Shown here: positions 54,063 to 63,642 of the stretch, piece by piece | Layout: every line of letters starts with the position of its first letter | How positions within the stretch are numbered: the first letter of the stretch is position 1 | Source: Fidelibacterota bacterium 408169 | GTDB lineage: Bacteria; Fidelibacterota; Marinisomatia; Marinisomatales; TCS55 | Assembly (NCBI GenBank): GCA_002256485.1 | Contig: NNSG01000002.1 | Coordinates: 62,001-126,000 of the forward strand | Length of the DNA stretch: 64,000 bases | Direction of reading: 5' to 3' | Program-made: the position numbers and the translations under genes | The notes under the pieces: model-generated | What the model saw: only the letters and a program-made list of their open reading frames with translations | Databases searched by the model: none | What the model was told of the DNA's origin: nothing

Positions 54063-55751
54063 GTGAAAAAAAAATATCTGATAATTCTACTAATTTTTTC
54101 TACACTTTATGGAGCAAGTCCCGATCCCGTTTTTGCAGAAAACGGCATGGTAGTATCAACTAGTCGTCACGCATCTGAAGCAGGAATTGAAATCATGAAA
54201 AAAGGCGGTAATGCTGTTGATGCTGCGTGTGCAGTTGGATTTGTTCTTGCTGTAACATCTTCTTCTAACGGAAATATCGGCGGCGGCGGGTTTATGGTTG
54301 CTCATATGGCTGATGGTACAACAATAACGCTTGATCATCGTGAAATGGCTCCTTCTGATTCTCACCGAGATATGTTTTTAGATGCAGAGGGAAATGTAAT
54401 TGAGAATATGTCTTTGAATACAAGAGCTTCATCCGGCGTTCCAGGTACCGTAGATGGATTATTAAAAGCATGGGAAGATTATGGTTCAGGAAATATTTCC
54501 AGAAGGCAATTGCTAGCTCCTGCCATTACTCTAGCTGAAAAAGGATTCGAATTAAGCCATTTTGAATCAAAAATGCTCAATAATAATAAAAATTTATTTT
54601 TAAATAATAAAGCTGCTGCTAAAATTTTTATACGTAAAGATGGCCGTCCTTGGGAAAAAGGTGACCGTTTCATTCAAAAGGATCTTTCAAAAACATTGAA
54701 GCGAATCGGCCGAATAGGTCGGGACGGTTTTTATTCTGGTAAAACTGCTGATTTGATTGTAGCAGAAATGAAAAATGGTAATGGATTAATTACACACGAA
54801 GATTTACAGAATTATAAATCTGTCTATCGTAAACCTGTAAAAGGCTCTTACTATGGGCATGATATTATTTCTATGGGACCTCCAAGTTCGGGTGGTACAC
54901 TTTTGATTCATATGTTAAAAATGCTGGAACATTATCCCATTGATACGTTGGGTTGGAATTCATCGAATTATATTCACATTTTAACTGAAGTAGAACGACG
55001 TGCGTATGCAGACAGGGCAAAACATATGGGCGATTCGGACTATTGGGATGTACCCGTTCAAATGTTTCTTTCTTCAGAATATGCCGAACAAAGAATTAGT
55101 GATATTTCTTTGACTACAGCATCAGAAAGTGCTGATGTATATGCCGGACCACCCTCTCAAAATGAAAGCAGAGAAACAACACATTATTCTGTCGTAGATA
55201 AAGATAGGAATGCTGTTTCAGTTACATCAACTATAAATTGGTCCTATGGAGGTGGTTATTTGGTTGAAGGAGGCGGATTTTTTCTAAATAATGAAATGGA
55301 TGATTTTTCATCCAAACCGGGTTCGCCTAATATATATGGCCTCATTGGAAATGAAGCCAATTCAATTCAGCCTGGGAAACGCCCTTTAAGTTCTATGACG
55401 CCCGTCATTGTACTTAAAGATAAAAAACCTTATTTGTTAATTGGATCTCCCGGAGGAGCAACAATCATAACAACTTCAATGCAGACAATATTAAATGTAA
55501 TTATTCATGGGATGGATATTCAAGATGCTGTTTCTGCTTATCGAGTTCATTCTCAATGGCTACCAGATATACTTTTTTATGAAAAAAATGGCCTTTCAAA
55601 AGATGTTCTAAAAAACTTGAATCAAAAAGGACATGTAACTAAAATTCATCCATGGGTTGAATGGGGGCAGGCAAACTGTATTATGATAAATGAAAATGGA
55701 TATTATGGCGGTGCTGACAGTCGTGGAGAAAATACAGCAGTAGGATATTAA
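54063..55751 (+). CDS. ggt: Gamma-glutamyltransferase
   Basis: 562 residues, GTG start. N-terminal signal sequence (about 1-20), so periplasmic. Large-subunit motifs: GMVVSTSRHASEAGIEIMKKGGNAVDAAC and GGFMVAHMADGTT. Autocleavage before Thr372 in RETTHYSVVDKDRNAVS makes the small subunit, which has INWSYGGGYLVEGGGFFLNN and GKRPLSSMTPVIV. It removes or transfers gamma-glutamyl groups from glutathione and similar peptides. Length matches E. coli GGT (580). Confidence 0.95.
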   Translation: MKKKYLIILLIFSTLYGASPDPVFAENGMVVSTSRHASEAGIEIMKKGGNAVDAACAVGFVLAVTSSSNGNIGGGGFMVAHMADGTTITLDHREMAPSDSHRDMFLDAEGNVIENMSLNTRASSGVPGTVDGLLKAWEDYGSGNISRRQLLAPAITLAEKGFELSHFESKMLNNNKNLFLNNKAAAKIFIRKDGRPWEKGDRFIQKDLSKTLKRIGRIGRDGFYSGKTADLIVAEMKNGNGLITHEDLQNYKSVYRKPVKGSYYGHDIISMGPPSSGGTLLIHMLKMLEHYPIDTLGWNSSNYIHILTEVERRAYADRAKHMGDSDYWDVPVQMFLSSEYAEQRISDISLTTASESADVYAGPPSQNESRETTHYSVVDKDRNAVSVTSTINWSYGGGYLVEGGGFFLNNEMDDFSSKPGSPNIYGLIGNEANSIQPGKRPLSSMTPVIVLKDKKPYLLIGSPGGATIITTSMQTILNVIIHGMDIQDAVSAYRVHSQWLPDILFYEKNGLSKDVLKNLNQKGHVTKIHPWVEWGQANCIMINENGYYGGADSRGENTAVGY

Positions 55752-55756
55752 AAACG

Positions 55757-56245
55757 TTGAAAATTGAAAATATCACATCAGATGATATTCCCCAGATTCT
55801 TGAATTAAATCAAATATCCCAACCACACCTTTCTTTTCTATCGCTCAAACGGTTAAATGAATTAGCTGAAATGACGTTTCATTTCCGAATTATTAGAGAT
55901 AATGATTCTATAGCTGCATTTCTTATGGGAATGGAAGAAAAACAACCCTATGACAGTATGAACTACAATTGGATTTCTGATCAGTACGATTCATTCTATT
56001 ATATTGACAGGATTGCTGTTGCTGAAAAATACTGGCGAAAAGGTTTGGGGAAAAAATTATATGATGATGGACAATCCTTTGCTTTGCACATGAATAAACC
56101 AATGATGGCGTGTGAAGTAAATATAAAACCCATGAATCAAGGATCTATATTATTTCATGAAAATTATGGATTTAAATCTGTTGGAGAACAAGATACTGAA
56201 GGCGGTAAAAAACGGGTTCGATATATGATTAAGAACCTAAAATAA
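55757..56245 (+). CDS. GNAT-family N-acetyltransferase
   Basis: 162 residues, TTG start five bases after ggt. The acetyl-CoA motif is IDRIAVAEKYWRKGLGKKLY (R-x2-G-x-G/A present), and ILFHENYGFKSVGEQDTEGG is the C-terminal signature. Acceptor unknown. As the third gene of the aminotransferase/GGT operon it may acetylate an amino acid or amine, the reverse of what the downstream M20 amidohydrolase would do. Confidence 0.85.
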   Translation: MKIENITSDDIPQILELNQISQPHLSFLSLKRLNELAEMTFHFRIIRDNDSIAAFLMGMEEKQPYDSMNYNWISDQYDSFYYIDRIAVAEKYWRKGLGKKLYDDGQSFALHMNKPMMACEVNIKPMNQGSILFHENYGFKSVGEQDTEGGKKRVRYMIKNLK

Positions 56246-56281
56246 GGAACTTCTGTTTTTGAACTTATAAATTTTAGATTA

Positions 56282-56725
56282 TCATTTTACTGCTGTTACC
56301 ATTATTTCAACAAGAGCGTTTAATGGAAGCCGCGATGCTTGTATCGCTGCTCGAGCTGGAGGATCATTTATAAAATAGGATGCATATATTCTATTCATTG
56401 CTCCATAATTATTTAAATCTGATAAATAAACCTGACTTTGCACAACATCTGATAATACAAACCCAGAAGCGTTTAATACAGCTTTAATATTTTTTAATAC
56501 TTGATGTGTTTGTTCTTCAATGCCCCCTTGAACCAACTTTCCTTTAATAGGATCAATAGCAATTTGGCCTGATAAATAAAGTGTATTCCCGACTCGAACT
56601 GCTTGGGAATAGGGTCCAATTGCTTTAGGCGCTTCATTTGTGGAAATAATTTCTTTTTTACTGTTTTCTGCAGGATGAGCATGATTTCCTACCAACGCAA
56701 TGATTAAGATTAGTATTTTTTTCAT
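56282..56725 (-). CDS. RidA-family protein with export signal
   Basis: 147 residues: a 20-residue signal sequence (MKKILILIIALVGNHAHPAE) on a normal RidA domain. Signatures are APKAIGPYSQAVRVGNTLYL, SGQIAIDP and the active-site Arg125 in DPPARAAIQASRLPLNALVE. Cytoplasmic RidA hydrolyses reactive enamines or imines released by PLP enzymes; here the protein is predicted to be outside the cytoplasm. It follows the Tat-exported class V PLP enzyme by 22 bp, which fits a shared periplasmic location. Confidence 0.9.
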   Translation of the reverse strand: MKKILILIIALVGNHAHPAENSKKEIISTNEAPKAIGPYSQAVRVGNTLYLSGQIAIDPIKGKLVQGGIEEQTHQVLKNIKAVLNASGFVLSDVVQSQVYLSDLNNYGAMNRIYASYFINDPPARAAIQASRLPLNALVEIMVTAVK

Positions 56726-56747
56726 AATAATAATTCCTTTTTGATTA

Positions 56748-58160
56748 TCAATTAATTTTTTTCAAAACATCTTTTAATGAACTCTTAAAAAGTTCAATGT
56801 CATTAATAGAATTAAAATATCCCGTAGAGACTCGCAAAGCATAAGATTTTTCCGAAGAGCCATAAGATGTACCCGTTTTTGGGATTCCTATAGGTCGAAT
56901 TTGGATATTTCTTTTCAATAATGTTTCGGAGACCCAAGTAGCTGTTTTTTTATCTTTAATTGGAATTTGAGGTTGGTTCCACTTGAATGGATAAAATGTT
57001 GTTATCCCTGAAGTTAAAGCATTGTCTGTGTAGGGTGAAATAATACAATTTGGAGCAAATGTCAAAAAGAAATTTTTAACTTCATGAGATAAATTTAAAA
57101 TGTAATCTTCAATAATGGTTGTACCACCTTCTTCTTCTACAAACTTCATTGCTCTAACCATAGCAGTAAATCCTGGTGTATTACTGCAACCTCTAATTTG
57201 GAGCGCCTTTGCTATAGGATAATTAGAGCTTCCATCCGTATATCTAATCATTCTTTGTGAGAGCGTTGGATAAAATTCTGGAGGTTGTATTTCTGAATTT
57301 CGAATATAAAGTACACCTGTACTAGGTGGGCCATTCAACCATTTATGACCCGAGCATGCGTAAAAATCACAATTATTTACACGTTCATTTACATTGTTTA
57401 TATCTATCGCTCCAATTGCTTGGGCGCCATCAACGATTAAGTAAGTAATTTTTAATTCATCTGCTTTTTCTCTTAGTGCTCTTAATGGAAGCCGAACCCC
57501 AGTTGTAGGATAAACATGAGAAACGCACATTGCTTTAGCTCCTCTTAAAGCAGATGTATTAGGAAATAAAACATCAAGGAGTTCGTTTTGGCTCATACTT
57601 CTGATTTCTTCAGGAGGAGGAAATGATTGAATTTCTAAACGAAGTCCCTGTCTTGATCTCCAAATCTGTAATGGAGAAATTACTGACGGATGTTCTTGGT
57701 TGGTTGTTACAACTTTATCCGTAGACTTAAAATTTAATCCCATGATTGCCATGCTTATTCCCATGGTTGTATTATCTGTTAAACATACATTATTTTTATC
57801 AACACTTAAAAACTGGCCCACTTTTTCTCGATTATATTCCTGTCGCTTTCCAAGGTCACGGTCTAGTTCGTAAGAGTATGTAGGGTTACGAGTCCATTTG
57901 CTTAAATTAGTTTTCAAACTAGACATTACACATTCGGGCATAGTTCCTTCTGTACCATTATTCAAATAAATAAAGTCATTTGGTAATTCTGAAAAATCAC
58001 AAAATTCTTTTAAGTAAGATAATGCTAAATTGTTTGAAATATTATTTTTTGCAGTCAGACCAGTAAAAAGAGCAGTGCTAGCCAGCCCTGCAGTTTTTAG
58101 AAATTTTCTTCGAGATGAAATATAAATAGGAGTTGAATTCGTTAATTCATTCTTTTTCAT
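56748..58160 (-). CDS. Tat-exported class V aminotransferase (isopenicillin-N-epimerase-like)
   Basis: 470 residues. The N-terminus has a twin-arginine signal (SRRKFLKTAGLA, Arg17-Arg18), so it should be folded with its cofactor and exported. The PLP fold type I class V domain has FIYLNNGTEGTMP, CLTDNTTMGISMAI, LIVDGAQAIGAIDINN and the PLP Lys near residue 272 in FYACSGHKWLNGPPSTGVLY. The group includes cysteine-desulfurase-like, kynureninase-like and isopenicillin-N-epimerase-like enzymes. Reaction unknown. Co-directional with the exported RidA gene downstream and the amidohydrolase upstream (25 bp). Confidence 0.88.
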   Translation of the reverse strand: MKKNELTNSTPIYISSRRKFLKTAGLASTALFTGLTAKNNISNNLALSYLKEFCDFSELPNDFIYLNNGTEGTMPECVMSSLKTNLSKWTRNPTYSYELDRDLGKRQEYNREKVGQFLSVDKNNVCLTDNTTMGISMAIMGLNFKSTDKVVTTNQEHPSVISPLQIWRSRQGLRLEIQSFPPPEEIRSMSQNELLDVLFPNTSALRGAKAMCVSHVYPTTGVRLPLRALREKADELKITYLIVDGAQAIGAIDINNVNERVNNCDFYACSGHKWLNGPPSTGVLYIRNSEIQPPEFYPTLSQRMIRYTDGSSNYPIAKALQIRGCSNTPGFTAMVRAMKFVEEEGGTTIIEDYILNLSHEVKNFFLTFAPNCIISPYTDNALTSGITTFYPFKWNQPQIPIKDKKTATWVSETLLKRNIQIRPIGIPKTGTSYGSSEKSYALRVSTGYFNSINDIELFKSSLKDVLKKIN

Positions 58161-58185
58161 TTTATTATTTTCCTCTAAAAGAGCT

Positions 58186-59358
58186 TTATCCTGGTATTAG
58201 TTGGTCTTCGATCAATTGTACAAAAACGGAAGTCCCTACAAGCAATGCCCTTTCATCAATATCAAAATGTGAACAATGATGGGGAACACTGCGAAACGGT
58301 TGGTTTTCTGGAGCAGATCCAACAAAGAAAAAACAACCTGGAATTTTTTGAAGGTAATAACTAAAGTCCTCACCGCCCATGGATAAATAGGGATAATCAG
58401 CACCGTCTCCCACAATCTTTTTCGCAGAAGCCAACAGTTTTTCATACGCAGTTTCATCATTAATTGTTGGTGGATATCCGTCTCGATAATTGAATTCTAT
58501 TGAAGCACCAAACGTATGGCCGATACCCTCTATGATTTCTTTCATTCGTGATTTTATCATTTGTCGATTTTCTTCTGTATAAGCCCGCGCAGTCCCTTTT
58601 AAAACCACCTCGTCAGCAATAACATTAAAATTATATCCCCCATTTACCATGCCAACTGATACAACTGTACTTTCCAAAGGATTTGTATTGCGACTAACTA
58701 TTGTCTGTAACGCTGTAATCAAATGAGCAGAAACAATTACTGCATCTACAGATCCTTGGGGAGTTGCACCATGACCACCGACTCCTTTTATGATAATTTC
58801 AAATTCATCTGCTGCTGCCAGGATTGAACCTTCTTTCACGCCTACTTCACCGTATTTCTGATAATTCCATAAATGGATTCCATAAATTTCATCCACGCCA
58901 TCTAAACATCCATCTTCGATCATATATTTAGCACCACCTTCTCCTTCTTCTGCGGGCTGAAATAAAAAACGCACTGTTCCATTAATCTGATCTTTTTTAT
59001 CAGCTAACACTTTTGCGGCGCCCAAAAGCATTGCCGTATGGCCATCATGACCGCAGGCATGCATAACGCCATCATTTTGAGATATATAATCAATATCTCC
59101 TGTTTCCTGTATAGGCAATGCGTCCATATCCGTACGTAAGGCAATTGTAGGACCGTTTCCACCTTTTAGATCAGCAACTACACCTGTTTTTCCAATGCCA
59201 GTTTGGACATTCATTCCTAAATCAGATAATCGTTTAGCAACAATACTTGCTGTTCGATGAACTTCAAAACCCAGTTCAGGATGTTTATGAATATCCCTGC
59301 GGGTGGCGATGATTTCATCCGAAATTATTTTGACATCTTTGTGAATGTTTATACTCAT
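58186..59358 (-). CDS. M20-family amidohydrolase (hippurate/N-acyl-amino-acid hydrolase)
   Basis: 390 residues, no signal peptide. M20D motifs: IHKHPELGFEVHRTA, LRTDMDALPIQE, MHACGHDGHTAMLLGAAKVL (metal-binding Cys and His), FLFQPAEEGEGGAKYMIEDG and MGGEDFSYYL. These di-metal enzymes remove acyl groups from N-acyl amino acids or indole-3-acetyl amino acids. In this cluster it would release free amino acids in the cytoplasm. First gene of a three-gene minus-strand run with the PLP enzyme and RidA. Confidence 0.92.
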   Translation of the reverse strand: MSINIHKDVKIISDEIIATRRDIHKHPELGFEVHRTASIVAKRLSDLGMNVQTGIGKTGVVADLKGGNGPTIALRTDMDALPIQETGDIDYISQNDGVMHACGHDGHTAMLLGAAKVLADKKDQINGTVRFLFQPAEEGEGGAKYMIEDGCLDGVDEIYGIHLWNYQKYGEVGVKEGSILAAADEFEIIIKGVGGHGATPQGSVDAVIVSAHLITALQTIVSRNTNPLESTVVSVGMVNGGYNFNVIADEVVLKGTARAYTEENRQMIKSRMKEIIEGIGHTFGASIEFNYRDGYPPTINDETAYEKLLASAKKIVGDGADYPYLSMGGEDFSYYLQKIPGCFFFVGSAPENQPFRSVPHHCSHFDIDERALLVGTSVFVQLIEDQLIPG

Positions 59359-59389
59359 TAATTTAAATTTATATACTCTTTCAATTTAT

Positions 59390-60484
59390 TCAATTATTTA
59401 CAGATGATTCCATAACTGCTAATTGCCCGCAACCGGCGGCAATATCTGTCCCCTTGCTCCATCGAACGGTCACGGGAAATGGTGCTTTTTCTAAAACCTT
59501 AATAAATGCTTCGATCCGTTCATCGCCGGGCCGTTTGTATTTTCCACCAATTTCGTTATAGGGTATTACATTCAGTTTACACCGCCGTCCTGATAATAGC
59601 GTCATCAACTTTTGTGCATCTTCTTTTGAATCTGTCACTCCGGCCATTAATACATATTCAAGTGTAACTGGGTGTCTGGACCGGGATGAAAAATGATCAA
59701 TAGCTACCAATAGATCATTTAGTGGATATTTCTTCGCAATGGGCATTGTTTTCAGTCGCTTCTCTTGGGAAGCCCCATTTAAACTGATGGCTAGTTTATA
59801 ACGATGTTTTTCCTCTGCGTAACGATTAATTTTGGGCGTAATTCCTACAGTAGAAATTGTGATTCGTTTTGCACCAAGCTTAATTCCTTTTTCAGCATTC
59901 ATTAAATCAGCAGCTGAAATGACTCGATCATAATTCAAAAACGGTTCACCCATACCCATGAAAACAACATTTGTGATTGGAGCTGTTGATTCTTTACTCA
60001 CCAGCAAAAATTGATCAACAATTTCTCCAACAGACAAATTTTTCTGAAAACCCATTGAAGCCGTTGCGCAAAAATCACAATCCACTGCACAACCCACTTG
60101 CGATGAAATACATATTGTCGTTCGCTTTCCTTCCTTCATGAGCACGGATTCAACTTTTTCTCCAGATTGCAATTCAAATAGGAACTTACGTGTTGATTCA
60201 CCAGTTGAACCGGTTACATGAATCAATTTAAGAGGATGTATACGATATTTTTCTTCGAGACTTTTGCGTAATCCTGATGGTATGTTGCCCATATCTTCAA
60301 ACGAATCCACGCGGCTACGGTAAAGCCAACCAAATAATTGTTGGCCTCGAAATGACGGCTCTTTCAATACATTAAGAATGGTATCCAATTCCCTACGGTT
60401 CAAGCCAACCAGGGCAATTTTTGATTCAAGAGAGGCCTGCATAAGCAAAGAATTTCGATTATCTTTTAGGGGAGCGCAAGACAT
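59390..60484 (-). CDS. rlmN: 23S rRNA/tRNA (adenine-C2)-methyltransferase RlmN
   Basis: 364 residues. Radical-SAM CxxxCxxC in SQVGCAVDCDFCATASMGF (Cys132, Cys136, Cys139). FRGQQLFGWLYRSRV is the N-terminal HhH-like RNA-binding part; NVVFMGMGEPFLNYD and ITISTVGITPKI follow. The C-terminal catalytic Cys352 in GTDIAAGCGQLA is present. It methylates A2503 of 23S rRNA and A37 of some tRNAs. A start at Met15 is possible. Confidence 0.95.
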   Translation of the reverse strand: MSCAPLKDNRNSLLMQASLESKIALVGLNRRELDTILNVLKEPSFRGQQLFGWLYRSRVDSFEDMGNIPSGLRKSLEEKYRIHPLKLIHVTGSTGESTRKFLFELQSGEKVESVLMKEGKRTTICISSQVGCAVDCDFCATASMGFQKNLSVGEIVDQFLLVSKESTAPITNVVFMGMGEPFLNYDRVISAADLMNAEKGIKLGAKRITISTVGITPKINRYAEEKHRYKLAISLNGASQEKRLKTMPIAKKYPLNDLLVAIDHFSSRSRHPVTLEYVLMAGVTDSKEDAQKLMTLLSGRRCKLNVIPYNEIGGKYKRPGDERIEAFIKVLEKAPFPVTVRWSKGTDIAAGCGQLAVMESSVNN

Positions 60485-60552
60485 TAAGATTGTTTCAATT
60501 TGAAGTGACCGTTAAGTTCGAGCCCATTAATTAAATAAATTCAGGAAAAAAC

Positions 60553-61533
60553 ATGTCAACACAAAATGATGCACAACTTGTACAGCAATTAGAACAGTTT
60601 CGCCAAGAGTTCATGGACGAGATTGGAAACGTAATTATAGGTCAACAAAATATTCTTGATCATTTTCTCATTGCGCTGATTAGTAAAGGACATACTCTTT
60701 TAGTAGGTGTTCCGGGATTGGCAAAAACACTTTTGATAAAATCCATGGCTGAATTACTTGATCTCAAGTTTAGTAGAATCCAATTTACGCCTGATCTCAT
60801 GCCCAGTGATATAACCGGAACTGAAGTGATTGAAGAAGACCATGCAACCGGAAAACGGGAATTCAGGTTTTTTCAGGGACCCGTGTTTGGAAATATAATT
60901 CTTGCAGATGAAATTAATCGAACACCGCCCAAAACACAATCTGCGTTATTGCAGGCCATGCAGGAACATAATGTAACTGCAGGTGGACAAACCTACACAC
61001 TGGATGAACCCTTTTTTGTATTAGCAACGCAAAACCCCATCGAGCAAGAAGGAACGTATCCCCTGCCGGAAGCACAATTAGATCGATTTATGTTCAATAT
61101 TAAAATCGACTACCCCAGTCGCAAAGAAGAAGTGTCCATTGTGCAAACAACAACAAGCGGAAGTGAAGCTGCTTTAAAGCCCATTATTCCGAAAGATCAA
61201 CTTTTGGCATATCAGGAATTAGTACGACGCGTTCCAGTTGCGGAAAATGTTGTAGAATATGCTGTAGACCTTGTTGGAAAAACCAGACCCAAAACAGATG
61301 GTGTACCAGACTTTGTAAATGAGTGGATCGATTGGGGTGCCGGGCCACGAGCTTCGCAATATTTAATTTTAGGTGCTAAAGGACGAGCCGTTCTTGATGG
61401 CCGCCCAACACCAGATATTACAGATGTAAATGAGCTTGCACTACCGGTATTACGCCATCGTTTGATTACTAATTTTAATGCCGAAGCTGAAGGTGTAAAT
61501 GTGGATGAAATTATTTTAAAACTTTTAGGTTAG
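60553..61533 (+). CDS. MoxR-family AAA+ ATPase
   Basis: 326 residues. VIIGQQNILDHFLIALISKG, Walker A GVPGLAKTLLIKSMA, FTPDLMPSDITGTEV, Walker B IILADEINRTPPKTQSALLQ, ATQNPIEQEGTYPLPEAQLD. MoxR ATPases act as chaperones for enzyme maturation together with vWA-domain proteins. The DUF58 gene starts directly after its stop codon, the standard pair. Confidence 0.95.
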   Translation: MSTQNDAQLVQQLEQFRQEFMDEIGNVIIGQQNILDHFLIALISKGHTLLVGVPGLAKTLLIKSMAELLDLKFSRIQFTPDLMPSDITGTEVIEEDHATGKREFRFFQGPVFGNIILADEINRTPPKTQSALLQAMQEHNVTAGGQTYTLDEPFFVLATQNPIEQEGTYPLPEAQLDRFMFNIKIDYPSRKEEVSIVQTTTSGSEAALKPIIPKDQLLAYQELVRRVPVAENVVEYAVDLVGKTRPKTDGVPDFVNEWIDWGAGPRASQYLILGAKGRAVLDGRPTPDITDVNELALPVLRHRLITNFNAEAEGVNVDEIILKLLG

Positions 61534-62427
61534 ATGTTAGACAAAAAAAAATACCTCCATCCTGAGACAGTCGCAAAATTGGACAATATGGCTCTTCGGG
61601 CTCGATTAGTGGTTGAAGGATATATCATCGGCCAGCACAAAAGCCCTTATCATGGATTCAGTGTTGAGTTTGCCGAGCATCGCGCGTATGGCCCTGGAGA
61701 TGAAATACGACACATAGACTGGAAGCTCTATGGTAAAACAGATCGCTATTATGTAAAACAGTACGAAGAAGAAACGAATCTAAAAGCGTATATATTACTC
61801 GATACCAGCAGATCCATGAAATATACCAGCGGAAAAGTGACTAAATTGGATTATGCATCATATTTATCAGCAGCGCTCTCTTACCTGATGCTTAACCAAC
61901 GGGATGGAACAGGTCTCATTTTATTTGATGAAAAGATTCAAACGTATATTCCGCCCCGTTCAACCTCGAGCCATTTGAACACTCTCCTAAAACACTTGGA
62001 AAAACCTAAACTGGGATCTGATACTGAAATTGGTTCTGTCCTTCATGAAATGGCTGAACGAATTAAGAAACGTGGTTTAATCATTCTAATTTCTGATTTA
62101 ATGGACAATCAGGAATCAGTATTAAGCGGATTGAAACATTTTAGGCATAATAAACAGGAAGTTATTCTTTTTCATATTTTAGATCGGAAGGAATTGGAAT
62201 TTGATTTCAATGCTCGTACGCGGTTCAAAGATATGGAAAATGCTTCATTATTAACCACAGAACCTTGGCAAATTAAAAGTGGTTATAAAAAAAGAATTCA
62301 GTTGTTACAAAACGAATATAAAAAACAATGTCGTAAGCAGTTGATCGATTATGTTCCTCTCTTTACAGATCAAAGTCTGGATATTGCTCTAAACAGCTAT
62401 CTAAATAAACGTCAAAAATTGGGATAA
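61534..62427 (+). CDS. DUF58/vWA-like protein partner of MoxR
   Basis: 297 residues. DUF58 signature VEFAEHRAYGPGDEIRHIDW and KTDRYYVKQYEEETN, with an AYILLDTSRSM MIDAS-like segment of the von Willebrand fold. No membrane helix, as in the shorter DUF58 proteins. Usually the operon continues with BatA/BatB-type membrane vWA proteins; here a terminator ends it after two genes. Confidence 0.92.
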   Translation: MLDKKKYLHPETVAKLDNMALRARLVVEGYIIGQHKSPYHGFSVEFAEHRAYGPGDEIRHIDWKLYGKTDRYYVKQYEEETNLKAYILLDTSRSMKYTSGKVTKLDYASYLSAALSYLMLNQRDGTGLILFDEKIQTYIPPRSTSSHLNTLLKHLEKPKLGSDTEIGSVLHEMAERIKKRGLIILISDLMDNQESVLSGLKHFRHNKQEVILFHILDRKELEFDFNARTRFKDMENASLLTTEPWQIKSGYKKRIQLLQNEYKKQCRKQLIDYVPLFTDQSLDIALNSYLNKRQKLG

Positions 62428-62429
62428 AT

Positions 62430-62458
62430 AAATCCCCCGTACTCACGAGGGATTTTTA
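62430..62458 (+). terminator. Intrinsic terminator after DUF58 gene
   Basis: AAATCCC (62430-62436) pairs with GGGATTT (62449-62455), with an inner CGT/ACG stem, followed by T's; three bases after the stop. Confidence 0.85.
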
Positions 62459-62479
62459 TAAAGCTGGTAAGAATAATTC

Positions 62480-63556
62480 TTATTCAAATCTTTTGGATTT
62501 TTCAAAATATCGTTGAGCTTGATCTTGTTTCCCCTGCTGCAAAAGGACCCTGGCAATTCCACGGTAATGGGAAGCATTTTCAGGTTCTAGAAAAATAAGT
62601 TCTTTATAAAACTTTTCTGCTTTTCGCCATTTTTCATTACTCTCAAATGTCTGGGCCATCCCAATAATAGCTTCTACATCTTCAGGGTTTAGATCGAGGG
62701 CTAAAAGAAAATGATCCTCTGCTTGAACAAAATCTTCGACCTGATTATATAATACACCCAAATTGAAATGTAAATCAGCTTTTGCTTTCGAATCTAAAGT
62801 AGTTTTAATTGCTTTTTCGTAAGTTGCGATGGATTCATCTGTATTGCCAAGATCATAATACGTTTGCGCCAAGTTACGAATTGCCGAACTGTTACTGGGA
62901 TCTAACTCCACAGCTTTCTTAAGATATGATAACGCATTTTCTGGTTGGTCATTCCGTGCAAAAATTTGCCCTGCAGCCATATTTGAATTGAAGTCTTCCG
63001 GAGCTAATTCAACTGCTTTTGCGATAAATTCAGTTGATTTTTCTCCCTCACCCAAATCAAAGTGACATGTTGCCAGCATCGTGTAATTTAAACTTTCATC
63101 TGACTTGATGATTAATGCTGTTTGAAATTCATCAACAGCATCAAGAATAATCGCTTTTCGATCTCGATCATCCAGACCTTTTGATGAGTTAAATACTTTT
63201 ACACCTTTATTGTAGACATCACTCCAATATCCATACCTAGACATATCCACCATTTCCTGGACAGTAATTCCTTCAAGTATTTTGCGATTTGGATCAATTT
63301 CCAGTGCTTTGTTATACACGTCATTCATTTCAGTCCAGCGACCATCTTTTCCATAAATATGGTGCCCAAGCTGAAATGGTATTTCCGGATTATCTACTTC
63401 AATTGCCATAGCTTTGACAAGAAATTCTTCAGCTTTTTCTAAATCGTTTTGTTGTAAATATAACTTTGCTGATGTGTATTCTTCGCTAGGACACCCCCAA
63501 AAGATGAAGGTGCACAGCATTACCAAAAGTGTTTTATTTTGTTTGTGGTGAAACAT
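62480..63556 (-). CDS. Tetratricopeptide-repeat lipoprotein
   Basis: 358 residues. Lipobox FIFWGC (Cys22), then about seven TPR units, for example LQQNDLEKAEEFLVKAMAIE, QPENALSYLKKAVELDPSN, GNTDESIATYEKAIKTT and VEDFVQAEDHFLLALDLNPE. TPR lipoproteins are scaffolds in the periplasm or outer membrane; partner unknown. It sits alone in a minus-strand run ahead of the partial kinase gene. Confidence 0.88.
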   Translation of the reverse strand: MFHHKQNKTLLVMLCTFIFWGCPSEEYTSAKLYLQQNDLEKAEEFLVKAMAIEVDNPEIPFQLGHHIYGKDGRWTEMNDVYNKALEIDPNRKILEGITVQEMVDMSRYGYWSDVYNKGVKVFNSSKGLDDRDRKAIILDAVDEFQTALIIKSDESLNYTMLATCHFDLGEGEKSTEFIAKAVELAPEDFNSNMAAGQIFARNDQPENALSYLKKAVELDPSNSSAIRNLAQTYYDLGNTDESIATYEKAIKTTLDSKAKADLHFNLGVLYNQVEDFVQAEDHFLLALDLNPEDVEAIIGMAQTFESNEKWRKAEKFYKELIFLEPENASHYRGIARVLLQQGKQDQAQRYFEKSKRFE

Positions 63557-63642
63557 ACGTCCTCTCTTATAATTTTATAATATTTTTGGGCTTAGAAAAT
63601 AGTGAGTAACCAGCGCTTTTCAAAGGTCTAGAGTCGAGACCA

